Source: Rhodobacter capsulatus (GTDB taxonomy: Bacteria; Pseudomonadota; Alphaproteobacteria; Rhodobacterales; Rhodobacteraceae). Taken from it: DNA of 64,000 nucleotides. This document shows positions 8,296 through 25,179 of this stretch, in pieces. The DNA lies in assembly GCF_003254295.1 (NCBI RefSeq), contig NZ_QKZO01000004.1, forward strand, positions 62,001-126,000. The letters run 5' to 3'. The translations under genes and the position numbers were made by a program. The notes beneath the pieces are model-generated. The model saw nothing but the letters and a program-made list of their open reading frames with translations, was not told where the DNA came from and made no database searches. Position 1 is the stretch's first letter, and every line of letters starts with the position of its first letter.

Positions 8296-8784
8296 TCACT
8301 TCATGTCGAGAATACGCTCGAAGGCGGCCTTGCTGTCGGCGCCAAAGGCGTAAAGTTCGGTGGACCAGCCGGTGGCCGGGTCTTCCATCGCCAGACGGCC
8401 GTTGTCATAGCGCACGATCCGCACCGGCGGGTTGTCGGTGATCCGCGCCACGGCGCGCGAGCGCCGCACGGCGGCCGCCATCACGTCGACGAACCCGCCC
8501 TCGGGCAGATCGAGCAGCAGATTGCCCGCCGGATCGGAGACGGTGACATGCCGCGAATCGATATCCTTCAGCACGACCAGCTTTTCGGCGACGACCTTGC
8601 CCGGGGCGGGCACGCCCTCGTGCGGGCGGTCGGTCAGCACCGCATAGGTGGTCAGTGCCAGCGCCAGAAGCGCGATGCCGATCATCGCCCGCAGAAGCGG
8701 TTTCGGGATCAGTTCGGCCTCGGGCTTGCCTGGCGTTTTCGCCTCGGGGCGCTGCGGGGCAGGGGAGAGCGGAAGCTGTGCCAT
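8296..8784 (-). CDS. puhC: photosynthetic complex assembly protein PuhC
   Basis: The product has 162 residues, matching the published orf162 length. A proline-rich cytoplasmic N-terminus is followed by one membrane helix (about residues 31-51, LRAMIGIALLALALTTYAVL) and a periplasmic domain. PuhC is required for efficient reaction-centre/light-harvesting 1 assembly in R. capsulatus, probably through reorganisation of these complexes. It lies 10 bases after puhB in the same operon. Confidence 0.92.
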   Translation of the reverse strand: MAQLPLSPAPQRPEAKTPGKPEAELIPKPLLRAMIGIALLALALTTYAVLTDRPHEGVPAPGKVVAEKLVVLKDIDSRHVTVSDPAGNLLLDLPEGGFVDVMAAAVRRSRAVARITDNPPVRIVRYDNGRLAMEDPATGWSTELYAFGADSKAAFERILDMK

Positions 8785-8794
8785 CGGGGTGCCC

Positions 8795-9436
8795 TTATTC
8801 CGCCACGGCCAGACCGGCGCCGGCTTTCGGCGCGGCGGCGACCTGCGGTTCGTTCAGTTTCGCCTGCGCCGCCTCGGAGAGGATGCGGGCGACCTTTTCG
8901 GCCTCGGGGATGCAGCGGAAGGCGGCCTGCGGCGCGCGGAAATGCCAGGGGCGCGCATGCGGCCAGAGCACGCCATAGGACAGGCGCATGTCCGAGCGGT
9001 TCTGCAGCGCGATCGTGCCGAAGCCCTTGCGGCCGAGCTTGGCCAGCGACATCGATTCGATCACGGTGAAGGGAATGGTGAAGGTCACCTGCAGCGCGGC
9101 GCCGATGCGCAGGATCGCGCGGGCCGAGGTGATGGTGTAGATCGCGGCACGGGCCTGCGCCCAGGCGAGCAGAAGCATCAGCCCGTAGACGACAGCGGCC
9201 ATCAAAAGGAACAGCACGGCGGTGGGCAGCGCCACCCGGGCGCCTTCCTCGTGCCACAAAAGCACGGTGCGCCAGGCGGCGGCAAACAGCATGATGCCCG
9301 TCATCCAGCGGATCTTGAACGCGTCGCGCGCCAGCATCCACATGTCGGGCTTGCCTTGCCAGAGAATCTCCTCGCCTTCCGGCAGGGGGGCGGGGATCCC
9401 CGGCTGGGGTTCGAAGTCGAAGTCATGGTCTGACAT
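8795..9436 (-). CDS. puhB: photosynthetic complex assembly protein PuhB
   Basis: The product has 213 residues. A soluble N-terminus (DFEPQPGIPAPLPEGEEILWQGKPD) resembles the start of bacterial PH-like membrane proteins and is followed by two or three membrane helices (about 45-110) and the segment ARAIYTITSARAILRIG. PuhB is a reaction-centre assembly factor (orf214). GGAGG precedes ATG 9436. It is separated from puhA by 71 bases that contain a perfect hairpin, described separately. Confidence 0.93.
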   Translation of the reverse strand: MSDHDFDFEPQPGIPAPLPEGEEILWQGKPDMWMLARDAFKIRWMTGIMLFAAAWRTVLLWHEEGARVALPTAVLFLLMAAVVYGLMLLLAWAQARAAIYTITSARAILRIGAALQVTFTIPFTVIESMSLAKLGRKGFGTIALQNRSDMRLSYGVLWPHARPWHFRAPQAAFRCIPEAEKVARILSEAAQAKLNEPQVAAAPKAGAGLAVAE

Positions 9437-9469
9437 GCAGACCTCCGTATTCCAGTAGTGCGGTCAGAC

Positions 9470-9495
9470 GGGACGGCGCGGGCGCGCGCCGTCCC
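9470..9495 (-). terminator. hairpin in the puhA-puhB intercistronic gap
   Basis: There is a perfect 11-bp stem (GGGACGGCGCG paired with CGCGCCGTCCC) with a 4-base loop just downstream of the puhA stop. It lacks a U-tract, so an attenuator or 3'-end stabiliser of the puhA message is more likely than a full terminator, analogous to the pufA-pufL hairpin. Confidence 0.6.
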
Positions 9496-9507
9496 CGTAG
9501 GCTCGCA

Positions 9508-10272
9508 TCAGAGCGCGTAGGGTTTGACACCCTTGGCGTACATGTAGCCCCCGGCGACATAGGCCGAGATCTTGTCTTCTTCGAGCTTGGTGACCACATC
9601 CGGCGACTTGATGTCGGGGATGGTGTCGAACAGGTCCGAGGTGATCGCGTTGACGCGCACGCGGTCCGACCAGATCTTCAGCATGGTCATCGGCAGCAGC
9701 TTCTTCTTGCCCGAGTTCAGTTCGACCTCGAGGTAACGGACCAGCTGCTCGGGGATATCCACCCACATGTCGACGATCTTGCCGACCACTTCGGTATCCC
9801 CGGCCTGCACCGGCATGCCACGCGGATCGCGACCGGCGGAAACCGTCATCTCGGTCTTGCGCATCGGCTGGATCTTGTTGTGACCATGCGCGTCAACCTC
9901 GGGCTCGTCGCGCCGCGGCACCCACGAAGCCGGGCCCACGCCGTCAAGCATCGGGTTGCCGGTCGGACGGAACGGATAGCCTTCGTTGACCGAGGTGCGC
10001 TCGAGCGCGAGGTCGGTGCGACGGTGGGCTTCTTCGTTCTCGACCGAGGGAACGACGATCTTGCGGCCATCGGCCAGCTCGAAAGTCTTCGGCGACGGCA
10101 CCGGGAACGGACCCTGGTTGGCCGAAGGCAGGCCGTCGTCGTTTTCGAGCGGATAGCCTTCGCGCATGTTCTCGGTTTGCAGATAGTAGATCAGATAGGC
10201 GAGAAACGCCCAGAACGACCAGATTGCAAGACTGGCCAGATCGAAGTCTCCGAAGAAATTGACACCGACCAT
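9508..10272 (-). CDS. puhA: photosynthetic reaction centre H subunit
   Basis: The product has 254 residues. A short periplasmic N-terminus ([18 protein letters not shown]) is followed by a single membrane helix (about 12-32) and a large cytoplasmic PRC-barrel domain. The H subunit caps the L/M heterodimer and shapes proton uptake to the secondary quinone. The gene lies 15 bases after lhaA. In R. capsulatus a puhA promoter is known to lie inside the lhaA coding region, while read-through from bchF also contributes. Confidence 0.97.
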   Translation of the reverse strand: MVGVNFFGDFDLASLAIWSFWAFLAYLIYYLQTENMREGYPLENDDGLPSANQGPFPVPSPKTFELADGRKIVVPSVENEEAHRRTDLALERTSVNEGYPFRPTGNPMLDGVGPASWVPRRDEPEVDAHGHNKIQPMRKTEMTVSAGRDPRGMPVQAGDTEVVGKIVDMWVDIPEQLVRYLEVELNSGKKKLLPMTMLKIWSDRVRVNAITSDLFDTIPDIKSPDVVTKLEEDKISAYVAGGYMYAKGVKPYAL

Positions 10273-10287
10273 TGTGGTCCTCCTTTG

Positions 10288-11721
10288 TCAGGTTGGAAAT
10301 TCGGCAAGGCCGATCCGAGCCTCGCCGGTTTCCGGCTTCTTGGGGAAAAGGCTGCCGGGGCGAACGAGCGGTCCGAGCACGGCAAGGGTGATGAAGAGCA
10401 GTCCGATTTCGGTGACATAGACCACCGTGTAGCCGAGCGCCGGGCTATCGAGTGACCCCAGATAACCCGCCGCGGCGGCGTGGGCAACGAGGTCACGCGT
10501 CGCACCCCCGATGAAGACCGCAAGCCCCGCCGCCGTGGCCTGCGCCGCACCCCAGGCGCCGAGCGCGATGCCGGCAGCACCCCGCACGACCACCATCATC
10601 GCCACGGTCAGCGTGGCAATTCCGAACATGCCGCTGCCAAGGCCGATGCCCATGGCAGCCGCGAAGAACAGCACCTTGCTGGCGAAAAGCGCCGAGAACA
10701 GCACCGCCGTGAAGGCGACGATGCCGACCAGAAGCCCGCGCGCAGCGATGCGATGCGCCACGGCGCCCTGCGACAGGCGCCGCGCCGACCAGATGAAACC
10801 GACAAGCGCGCCAAAGGCCCAGCCCGCGGTCAGCCAGGTCGTCTGCCCCACCGCCAGGCCAAGCACCTGCCCGCCATAGGGTTCGAGAAGCACGTCCTGC
10901 ATCGAAAAGGCAAGGGTGCCGACCATCACCGTGGCCAGAAGCCGCAGGGCGCCGGTCTCGGCGGCCAAGAGGTTCCAGGCCTCGCGGAAGGTCTGACGCG
11001 GGGCTTCGCGTTCGGCCTTGGTCATCGGCCGCATCACTTCCTGTTTCCACAGCGCGATGACGTTCAGAACCAGCGTCATCGCCCCGCAGCCCTGCACGAC
11101 CCGGATCAGCGTGATCTGGTCGAAATCGCGCAACAGCCAGCCGACGATCACCGCCGAAATGCCCATGCCGATCAGGAACATCACGTAAAGCAGCGCCACC
11201 ACCTGCGGCCGGGTTTCCTCGGTCGCGCGGTCGGCGGCGAGCGCGAGCCCCGCGGTCTGCGTCATGTGCATGCCGACGCCCGCCATCAGGAAGGCCACGG
11301 CCGCGAAGGCCTCGCCCGCCCAGTCGGGGCCCATGGTCTGATCGCCCGAGAGCAGGATCAGCGCGAATGGCATCAGCGCCAGCCCGCCCATCTGCCAGAG
11401 CGAACCGAACCACAGATAGGGCACGCGCTTCCAGCCAAGCGCCGAACGGTAGGTGTCGGAGCGGTGGCCGAGGATGGCGCGGAAGGGCGCCACCAGCACC
11501 GGGATCGAGATCATCGCGGCGACGACAAGCGCGGGCACGCCCAGTTCCAGGATCATCACCCGGTTGAGCGTGCCCAGAAGCAGGACTTGCGCCATGCCGA
11601 CGGAAACCTGAAACAGCGACAGCCGCAGCAATTGCCGCAGCGGCAGGGTTTCGGACGCCGCATCGGCGAAGGGCAGCCAGGTCATCGCCAGCGAACCGAT
11701 CATGCGGCGGGAGAGTATCAT
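10288..11721 (-). CDS. lhaA: light-harvesting 1 assembly protein LhaA (PucC/BCH family)
   Basis: The product has 477 residues from ATG 11721 (MILSRRMIGSL), the published ORF1696 length; the frame is open further upstream inside bchM but that part is not family-like. It has about twelve membrane helices in the major-facilitator-like BCH1/PucC fold. LhaA promotes LH1 assembly, possibly by delivering bacteriochlorophyll or helping insertion of the alpha/beta polypeptides. It overlaps bchM by four bases. The related orf428 lies at 26.8-28.1 kb. Confidence 0.94.
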   Translation of the reverse strand: MILSRRMIGSLAMTWLPFADAASETLPLRQLLRLSLFQVSVGMAQVLLLGTLNRVMILELGVPALVVAAMISIPVLVAPFRAILGHRSDTYRSALGWKRVPYLWFGSLWQMGGLALMPFALILLSGDQTMGPDWAGEAFAAVAFLMAGVGMHMTQTAGLALAADRATEETRPQVVALLYVMFLIGMGISAVIVGWLLRDFDQITLIRVVQGCGAMTLVLNVIALWKQEVMRPMTKAEREAPRQTFREAWNLLAAETGALRLLATVMVGTLAFSMQDVLLEPYGGQVLGLAVGQTTWLTAGWAFGALVGFIWSARRLSQGAVAHRIAARGLLVGIVAFTAVLFSALFASKVLFFAAAMGIGLGSGMFGIATLTVAMMVVVRGAAGIALGAWGAAQATAAGLAVFIGGATRDLVAHAAAAGYLGSLDSPALGYTVVYVTEIGLLFITLAVLGPLVRPGSLFPKKPETGEARIGLAEFPT

Positions 11722-12392
11722 GGCCGATACTCCAGGCATTCCGAGATGTAGAAACCGCGCGCGACGCGGTCGATCTTGATCAGGCTGTCGCCCGCATGGC
11801 GTTGCAGCTTGTCGAGCGCATGCGGGATCATCACCGGCGAGCGGTTCGAGCGCGGGAAAAGCTTGCCCGCCCACCAGAACGCCATCAGGAAGGCGGTTTT
11901 CGGCGCGACGGTGAAGACGATGGCGCTATGCGTGCGCTTGCCCAGCTCCGTCAGCACCCGGCCGATATCCGGCGCGCGATAGTAGATCAGGCTGTCCATC
12001 GCCACGACATAATCGAACTGGCCCAAAGCCGGGTCCGCCATGTCGCCGACATGGAAGCTGACCTTGCCGCGCAATTCGGGCGGCAGGCGGTCCTTGGCGA
12101 TGTCGATCAGCTGCGGCGAGATATCCACCGCCACCACTTCGGCACCGCGTTTCGCCAGCTCGGCCGTGGTCAGCCCGGTGCCGCAGCCCGCATCCATGAC
12201 GCGGCAGCCGGTCAGATCGTCGGGCAGCCGCGACAGCATGACGGCGCGCATCGTGTCGCGGCCTTCGCGCACGGTCTGGCGCACCTTGCTTACCTTCTCG
12301 TCCGCGGTGGTCAGCCGCGCCCAGGCGCGGGTGGCGGTGCGGTCGAAATAGTGTTCGACGCGGTTGCGGATCTCTGCGTAATCGGAGGCCAT
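11718..12392 (-). CDS. bchM: Mg-protoporphyrin IX O-methyltransferase
   Basis: The product has 224 residues. The SAM-binding motif I is VMDAGCGTGLTTAELA (about residues 67-82), with acidic motif EVVAVDIS next. BchM methylates the 13-propionate of Mg-protoporphyrin IX, the step between Mg-chelatase and ring-E cyclisation. The gene follows bchL by one base and overlaps lhaA by four, typical of the tightly packed bchF-puhA superoperon. Confidence 0.96.
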   Translation of the reverse strand: MASDYAEIRNRVEHYFDRTATRAWARLTTADEKVSKVRQTVREGRDTMRAVMLSRLPDDLTGCRVMDAGCGTGLTTAELAKRGAEVVAVDISPQLIDIAKDRLPPELRGKVSFHVGDMADPALGQFDYVVAMDSLIYYRAPDIGRVLTELGKRTHSAIVFTVAPKTAFLMAFWWAGKLFPRSNRSPVMIPHALDKLQRHAGDSLIKIDRVARGFYISECLEYRP

Positions 12393-12393
12393 C

Positions 12394-20271
<7,878 letters not shown>

Positions 20272-20334
20272 AGTGGCAGCCAGCCTTTCTTCGTGAGCGC
20301 ACTCTGCCGTGAAACTGGGCTTGTCACGAGAAAG

Positions 20335-20352
20335 TGTCAATGAAAACTTACA
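20335..20352 (-). promoter_or_regulatory. CrtJ/PpsR operator upstream of bchF
   Basis: TGT-N12-ACA, read as TGTAAGTTTTCATTGACA on the bchF strand. It overlaps a TTGACA -35-like element. A degenerate copy (TGT-N12-TCA on the plus strand) lies at 20322-20339. CrtJ is known to repress bchF under aerobic conditions through this type of site. The remaining aerR-bchF interval (20353-20653) shows no gene. Confidence 0.85.
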
Positions 20353-20653
20353 CTCAGGGGCGGGACGAAACGCCGCTGCCCTTGCGCGCAAGGGCGCCTT
20401 GATGCAACGGCCTGCCCCCGGCTAAACCGCGGTCACGACTCGTGCGGGCAGAAACCGGGCGGGGCGGGATGCGCCTTTTCTCAACTTGGCCCGTGCCTTG
20501 CGCCGCGACGATGGAGCCATCGCCGATCCGGCCGATGCGGGGGCGGGAAAGGCGTGTTGATGTGTAATAGATGTGGGTTTATTGACCCATGTCATGTTCC
20601 GCGCGTCAAGGATGAGGAATGATCCTTCGCGACATTGGGTTTCGGGGACTCGA

Positions 20654-21412
20654 ATGCGGGATATAAGTGTTGAACTCGAGCATGGCGCGACGGGATGCCT
20701 TGACGGTTTCGTCGGCCTTGCTCTCGAAGCGATCGGGCGGCTTGTCGCACGGCGCATGAACGGAGTGGCGGAACTGCAGACCGTGCTTGTGAACAGGATG
20801 GTCGAGCTGGCAACGGGACCGGAGCTTGGCGCGATGGACCTGCTGTTCGACGAATTCCGTGCCGCACATGTCCCGGTCGAGGAGATGGCCCCCCATTACA
20901 TCCCCGAGGCGGCCCGCCAGATCGGCGCCGCCTGGGACAGCGACCGGATCGGCTTCGCGCAGGTGACGATCGCGATCTCGCGGCTGCAGGAATTGCTGCA
21001 TGCGCTGCAGACGAGGGTCACGGCCGACTCGGTTGGTTGCGCTAACGGGGCGACCGTCCTTGTGGTTGTGCCGCCGGGGGAGCAGCACACGCTTGGCGCG
21101 CTCATCGTGGCGATGGAACTTCGTCGCAGGGGGGTGTCGGTGCGGATGCTGTTCGCGCCGGGGTTGAGTGATCTGTCGCGTTTGATGGCGACAACCCGGT
21201 TTGATGCGGCTTTGATCACTGTTGGCAGCATGGACAGGGTTGAAATCTGCGCCAAACTTGTCAAAACCCTGTCCAGCCTGACGAAGGGGCGGATGCGGGT
21301 TGCGATCGGTGGCGCCATCGTGTCGCAACGCGCCGAAGCACTCGCAAGAACCGGGGCGGATCTGGTGACGAACGATCTTTCGCTCGTCATTTCGGAATTT
21401 TCTCTGGTATGA
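20654..21412 (+). CDS. aerR: cobalamin-binding antirepressor AerR
   Basis: The product has 252 residues from ATG 20654 (MRDISVELEHGATG). An N-terminal helical domain precedes a B12-binding Rossmann domain with P-P-G-E-Q-H-T-L-G-A; the His is residue 145 counting from this start, the number reported for the cobalamin ligand in R. capsulatus AerR. AerR binds cobalamin and counteracts repression by CrtJ, linking vitamin B12 to photosystem expression. Long and short forms from different starts are reported; an internal ATG at 20756 could give the short form. In-frame ATGs at 20612 and 20573 lie upstream. It is divergent from bchF and directly precedes crtJ. Confidence 0.92.
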   Translation: MRDISVELEHGATGCLDGFVGLALEAIGRLVARRMNGVAELQTVLVNRMVELATGPELGAMDLLFDEFRAAHVPVEEMAPHYIPEAARQIGAAWDSDRIGFAQVTIAISRLQELLHALQTRVTADSVGCANGATVLVVVPPGEQHTLGALIVAMELRRRGVSVRMLFAPGLSDLSRLMATTRFDAALITVGSMDRVEICAKLVKTLSSLTKGRMRVAIGGAIVSQRAEALARTGADLVTNDLSLVISEFSLV

Positions 21413-21510
21413 CTGAAAACGGTTGTGGGTCGAGGATGACGAGGGAAGGCTGACGAAGAGACACGGGTTGTGGAAAGGTTGCGGCCGTGACATCTGATGG
21501 AAGCTTCTTG

Positions 21511-22896
21511 ATGCGACGGGAGGCCTTGCAAAGGGTCTCTCCCGACCTGTTGGCTGACATCGTGACGTCGGCCTGCGACATTGCCCTGGTGGTCTCCCCC
21601 GGGCGTGTCGTCGAATCGGTGATGGTCAGCCCGCAGTTCGGATCCGCGGAACGGTTCGCGGTCTGGCAGGGGGCGCGGCTCTCGCAGCTCTTCAGTCCGG
21701 AAAGCGCGCAGAAGCTGGAAAACCGGCTCGCCGACGGGCCGGAACCCGGCCGCTCGCTGCAGCTTGAGCTGACCCATTCCGCCGAGGCCTTCACCCTGCC
21801 GGTGCGTTACACCATCACCCGTTCGGGCGAGGACGGAACGCTGCTGCTGATCGGGCGCGACATGCAACCGCTCGCCGAGCTGCAGCAGCAGCTGGTCAAG
21901 GCGCAGCTGGCGCTGGAACGCGATTACGAGGCGCAGCGCGAGATCGAGACCCGGTATCGCGTGCTGCTCGAGGCGCATCCGGCGCCGCTTCTGATCGTGT
22001 CGATGTCGACCGGGCGGATTGCCGATCTGAACCTGGCCGCGGCCGAGATGATCGGCGCCACCCGCGCGGAACTGATCGACGCGCCGGTGGGGCAGGAGCT
22101 GGACGGGCGCCGCCGCGGCGAATTCCTGGAAAACCTGGCCAAGCTGGCGGGCTCGGACCCGCTGGGCGGGGTCGAGTTGACGGTCCGCCGCTCGCGCCGC
22201 AAGGTGACGGTGACGGCGACGCTCTTTCGCGCCGCGGGCGACCGGCTGCTTTTGTGCCGTCTGGGCGAGGCCGAGGCCCGGCGCACGCGTGTCGACGACA
22301 CGGTCGAGCTGAGCGAACGGCTCTTCCTCAAGGGCATCGATGCGATGGTGTTTCTGGATGCCGAGGGCACGATCCGGGCGGCGAACGATGCCTTCCTGTA
22401 TCTGACCGATGCGGGCTCGGCGGCGCTGGTGCAGGGGCGGTCCTTTGCCGATTTCCTGTCGCGCGGGGCCATCGACCTCAACGTGCTTTTGGACAACGTC
22501 AAGCGCATCGGCCATCTGCGCCATTACGTGACGCGGCTGAACACCGATTTCTCGGGGCAGGTCACGGTCGAGCTGTCGGCGACGCTGTTCCGTGACCGGG
22601 CGACGCCGACGATCGCGCTGGTCATTCGCGACAGCAATCTGGCCGATGCGACGCGGATCATGCCGGGGATGGCCAGCAACGAGGGGCTGCGCAACGTGAT
22701 GCAGATGGTCGGCTATGCGACGCTGCGCGACATCGTCTCGGAAACCACCGAGATCATCGAGAAGATGTGCATCGAGACGGCGCTTGAGCTGACCGGCAAC
22801 AACCGGGTGGCTGCGGCCGAGCTTCTGTCGCTGTCGCGGCAGTCGCTTTACGTGAAGCTGCGCAAGTTCGGGCTTTTGTCGAAGGACGCGGAATGA
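21511..22896 (+). CDS. crtJ: redox-responsive repressor of photosynthesis genes CrtJ/PpsR
   Basis: The product has 461 residues from ATG 21511 (MRREALQRVSPDLL), with GGAAG seven bases upstream. Two or more PAS domains are joined by a glutamine-rich helix (ELQQQLVKAQLALERDYEAQ), and a Fis-type helix-turn-helix ends the protein (ELTGNNRVAAAELLSLSRQS). With this start the cysteines fall at 249 and 420, the positions known to form the regulatory disulfide; the in-frame GTG at 21487 would shift them to 257 and 428. It represses bch, crt and puc genes aerobically at TGT-N12-ACA sites, several of which are in this window. Confidence 0.95.
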   Translation: MRREALQRVSPDLLADIVTSACDIALVVSPGRVVESVMVSPQFGSAERFAVWQGARLSQLFSPESAQKLENRLADGPEPGRSLQLELTHSAEAFTLPVRYTITRSGEDGTLLLIGRDMQPLAELQQQLVKAQLALERDYEAQREIETRYRVLLEAHPAPLLIVSMSTGRIADLNLAAAEMIGATRAELIDAPVGQELDGRRRGEFLENLAKLAGSDPLGGVELTVRRSRRKVTVTATLFRAAGDRLLLCRLGEAEARRTRVDDTVELSERLFLKGIDAMVFLDAEGTIRAANDAFLYLTDAGSAALVQGRSFADFLSRGAIDLNVLLDNVKRIGHLRHYVTRLNTDFSGQVTVELSATLFRDRATPTIALVIRDSNLADATRIMPGMASNEGLRNVMQMVGYATLRDIVSETTEIIEKMCIETALELTGNNRVAAAELLSLSRQSLYVKLRKFGLLSKDAE

Positions 22897-23396
22897 CACC
22901 CCGGCCGGTTTGACCGAGGCCATCGCCGAGGTCATGCGGATCAGAAGTCCCGTGACCGCCGGGGGCCCAAAGGCCCTCGGCCTGCGCCTGCCATCGGCGG
23001 GCGCATTCGCGCCGCCGGGGCTGGGCGCAGGCCTTTGTCGTGCCTGGGGAAGCGGTCTTGCGACGGCCGAAGCGTGACGGGCGGGGAAACGCGTTGCGTT
23101 TCCTGTTCCGCCCAAGGCGTCAGGCCCGCCATGGCCGAAATCCCTCATGCCTGATTCATCTTTGCAATTCCGCGCCGCCGCAAGCGCCGCTGCGGCCGCT
23201 TTCCGGCCCCGGTGTTCCCGCTTTCCCCCCGCCTTTTCCCGGCTGCGCCACCCCGTCGCAGGCCCCCCTGCCCCTGCCGGGGGGCTCAAGCAGAATCAAG
23301 GGATATCAAAAGCTTGCGAGCGCGACTTGCGCTCCGCGACAGGGGTGCGGCAATTTTCTGCATTTGACCTGTGCGATTTAATGTGGTTGGGATGCA
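22897..23396. other. crtJ-bchE intergenic region
   Basis: No convincing gene is present. The first part (about 22968-23037) holds a large imperfect inverted repeat (CAAAGGCC with GGCCTTTG outside, GGCGGGCGC with GCGCCGCC inside), probably the crtJ terminator. The rest is featureless up to a TTGACC hexamer at 23364 that may be part of the bchE promoter. Confidence 0.6.
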
Positions 23397-23414
23397 TGTC
23401 AACTGAGGTTTACA
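23397..23414 (+). promoter_or_regulatory. CrtJ/PpsR operator upstream of bchE
   Basis: TGTCAACTGAGGTTTACA fits TGT-N12-ACA exactly. It ends 22 bases before the bchE ATG, with the GGAGG ribosome site between. This position is very close to the start codon, so it would block transcription near or downstream of the start point. Confidence 0.82.
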
Positions 23415-23436
23415 CCTACGCCCTGGAGGGTCAGCC

Positions 23437-25164
23437 ATGCGCATCCTTTTCGTCCACCCCAATTACCACTCCGGCGGGGCCGAGATCGCGGGGAACTGGC
23501 CCCCGTCGTGGGTCCCCTATCTTGCGGGTCACCTGAAAAAAGCGGGTTTTGACGACATCCATTTCATCGATGCGATGACGCTCAACGTCTCGCATGACGA
23601 GCTGCGCAAGAAATTCGCCGAGCTGCAACCCGACATCATCGGCGTGACCTCGATCACCCCCTCGATCTACGAGGCGGAAGAGACGCTGAAGATCGCCAAG
23701 GAAGTCGTGCCGAATGCGGTGCGCATGCTGGGTGGCGTGCATGCGACCTTCATGTTCCGTCAGGTGCTCTCGGAGGCGCCCTGGGTCGACGTGATCGTGC
23801 GCGGCGAGGGCGAAGAGATCATGGTCGAGCTGGCCAAATGCGTCTCCGAAGGCCGCTGGCCGGAAGACCGCGCCTCGATCAAGGGTCTGGCCTATCATGA
23901 CGGCACCGAGATCGTCGCGACGCAAGCCGCGCCGACCGTCAAGGACATCGACAGCCTGAAGCCCGACTGGTCGCTGATCGACTGGAAACACTATATCTAT
24001 ATCCCGCTGGGCGTGCGCGTGGCGATCCCGAACATGGCGCGGGGCTGCCCCTTCACCTGCTCGTTCTGCTCGCAATGGAAATTCTGGCGCGATTACCGCG
24101 TCCGCTCGCCCAAGGCCGTGGTGGACGAGATCGAAGATCTGGTGAACAACTACGACGTGGGCTTCTTCATCCTTGCCGACGAAGAACCGACGATCAACAA
24201 GAAGAAATTCGTCGAATTCTGCCAGGAGATGATCGACCGCGGTCTGAACCACAAGGTCAAATGGGGCATCAACACCCGCGTGACCGACATCTACCGCGAC
24301 CGCGACCTGCTCAAGTTCTACCGCGAAGCCGGTCTGGTGCATATTTCGCTCGGCACCGAAGCCGCGGCGCAGCTGAAGCTGGACCTGTTCAACAAGGAAA
24401 CCACGGTCGCCGAGAACAAGGAGGCGATCCGCCTTCTGCGCGAAGCCGACATCTTCACCGAAGCGCAGTTCATCGTCGGTCTCGACAACGAGACCAAGGA
24501 CACGCTGGAAGAAACCTTCCAGATGGCCTGGGACTGGCAGCCGGATCTGGCGAACTGGTCGATGTATACGCCCTGGCCGTTCACGCCGCTGTTCCAGGAG
24601 CTGCGCGATCAGGTCGAGGTCTTCGACTTCTCGAAATACAACTTCGTGACCCCGATCATGAAGCCGAAGGCGCTGACCCGCGGCGAGCTGCTCGATGGCG
24701 TGATGAAGAACTACCGCCGCTTCTACATGCGCAAGGCGCTGTTCCACTATCCGTGGCGCGGCACCGGCTTCCGCCGCCGTTATCTGCTCGGCTGCCTCAA
24801 GGCCTTCCTCAAGGCCGGGGTGGGGCGCACCTTCTATGACCTCGGCAAGGCCGGCTATTGGGGCCCGCAAACCAAGGACACGGTCGATTTCCACTTCGAC
24901 GAGACCCGCAAGATCGCCGAAGCGCAGGTCGCCGACTGGGAAGCCGCCGCCGACCGGTCGCGCAAGCACAAGGAACGGCAGGAAGCGCTGCGCGCCCAGA
25001 TGAAGGACCGCGCCGCCGACCGCAACACCGCGAACTTCGTGATGCCCGCGGATGCGGAAGACGAGTTCGACCTCTCGGCCGAGACGCACGAGGCGCGCAG
25101 CGCCGAACATGCGGCGATGGCCTGCGGGGGCGGCAAGGACCAGATGGTCGACGCCGCGGAATAA
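23437..25164 (+). CDS. bchE: anaerobic Mg-protoporphyrin IX monomethyl ester cyclase
   Basis: The product has 575 residues: an N-terminal cobalamin-binding domain (about 1-140), then a radical-SAM domain with CxxxCxxC at C204, C208 and C211 ([14 protein letters not shown]). A charged C-terminal extension follows. BchE forms the isocyclic ring E of bacteriochlorophyll, taking the 13(1) oxygen from water, and needs B12, SAM and a [4Fe-4S] cluster. GGAGGG precedes the ATG. It is the first gene of the bchE-J-G-orf428-bchP-idi run and has a CrtJ site just upstream. Confidence 0.97.
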   Translation: MRILFVHPNYHSGGAEIAGNWPPSWVPYLAGHLKKAGFDDIHFIDAMTLNVSHDELRKKFAELQPDIIGVTSITPSIYEAEETLKIAKEVVPNAVRMLGGVHATFMFRQVLSEAPWVDVIVRGEGEEIMVELAKCVSEGRWPEDRASIKGLAYHDGTEIVATQAAPTVKDIDSLKPDWSLIDWKHYIYIPLGVRVAIPNMARGCPFTCSFCSQWKFWRDYRVRSPKAVVDEIEDLVNNYDVGFFILADEEPTINKKKFVEFCQEMIDRGLNHKVKWGINTRVTDIYRDRDLLKFYREAGLVHISLGTEAAAQLKLDLFNKETTVAENKEAIRLLREADIFTEAQFIVGLDNETKDTLEETFQMAWDWQPDLANWSMYTPWPFTPLFQELRDQVEVFDFSKYNFVTPIMKPKALTRGELLDGVMKNYRRFYMRKALFHYPWRGTGFRRRYLLGCLKAFLKAGVGRTFYDLGKAGYWGPQTKDTVDFHFDETRKIAEAQVADWEAAADRSRKHKERQEALRAQMKDRAADRNTANFVMPADAEDEFDLSAETHEARSAEHAAMACGGGKDQMVDAAE

Positions 25165-25179
25165 GAAGGAGTGACGGCC

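Noticed and set aside
20896-23289. 797-codon minus-strand frame opposite aerR and crtJ
   Set aside because: The antisense composition is unlike a protein; both real genes on the other strand are well supported.
22941-23381. Short open frames in the crtJ-bchE gap
   Set aside because: They are Pro/Arg/Ala-rich with no ribosome sites, and the region contains inverted repeats and the bchE promoter.
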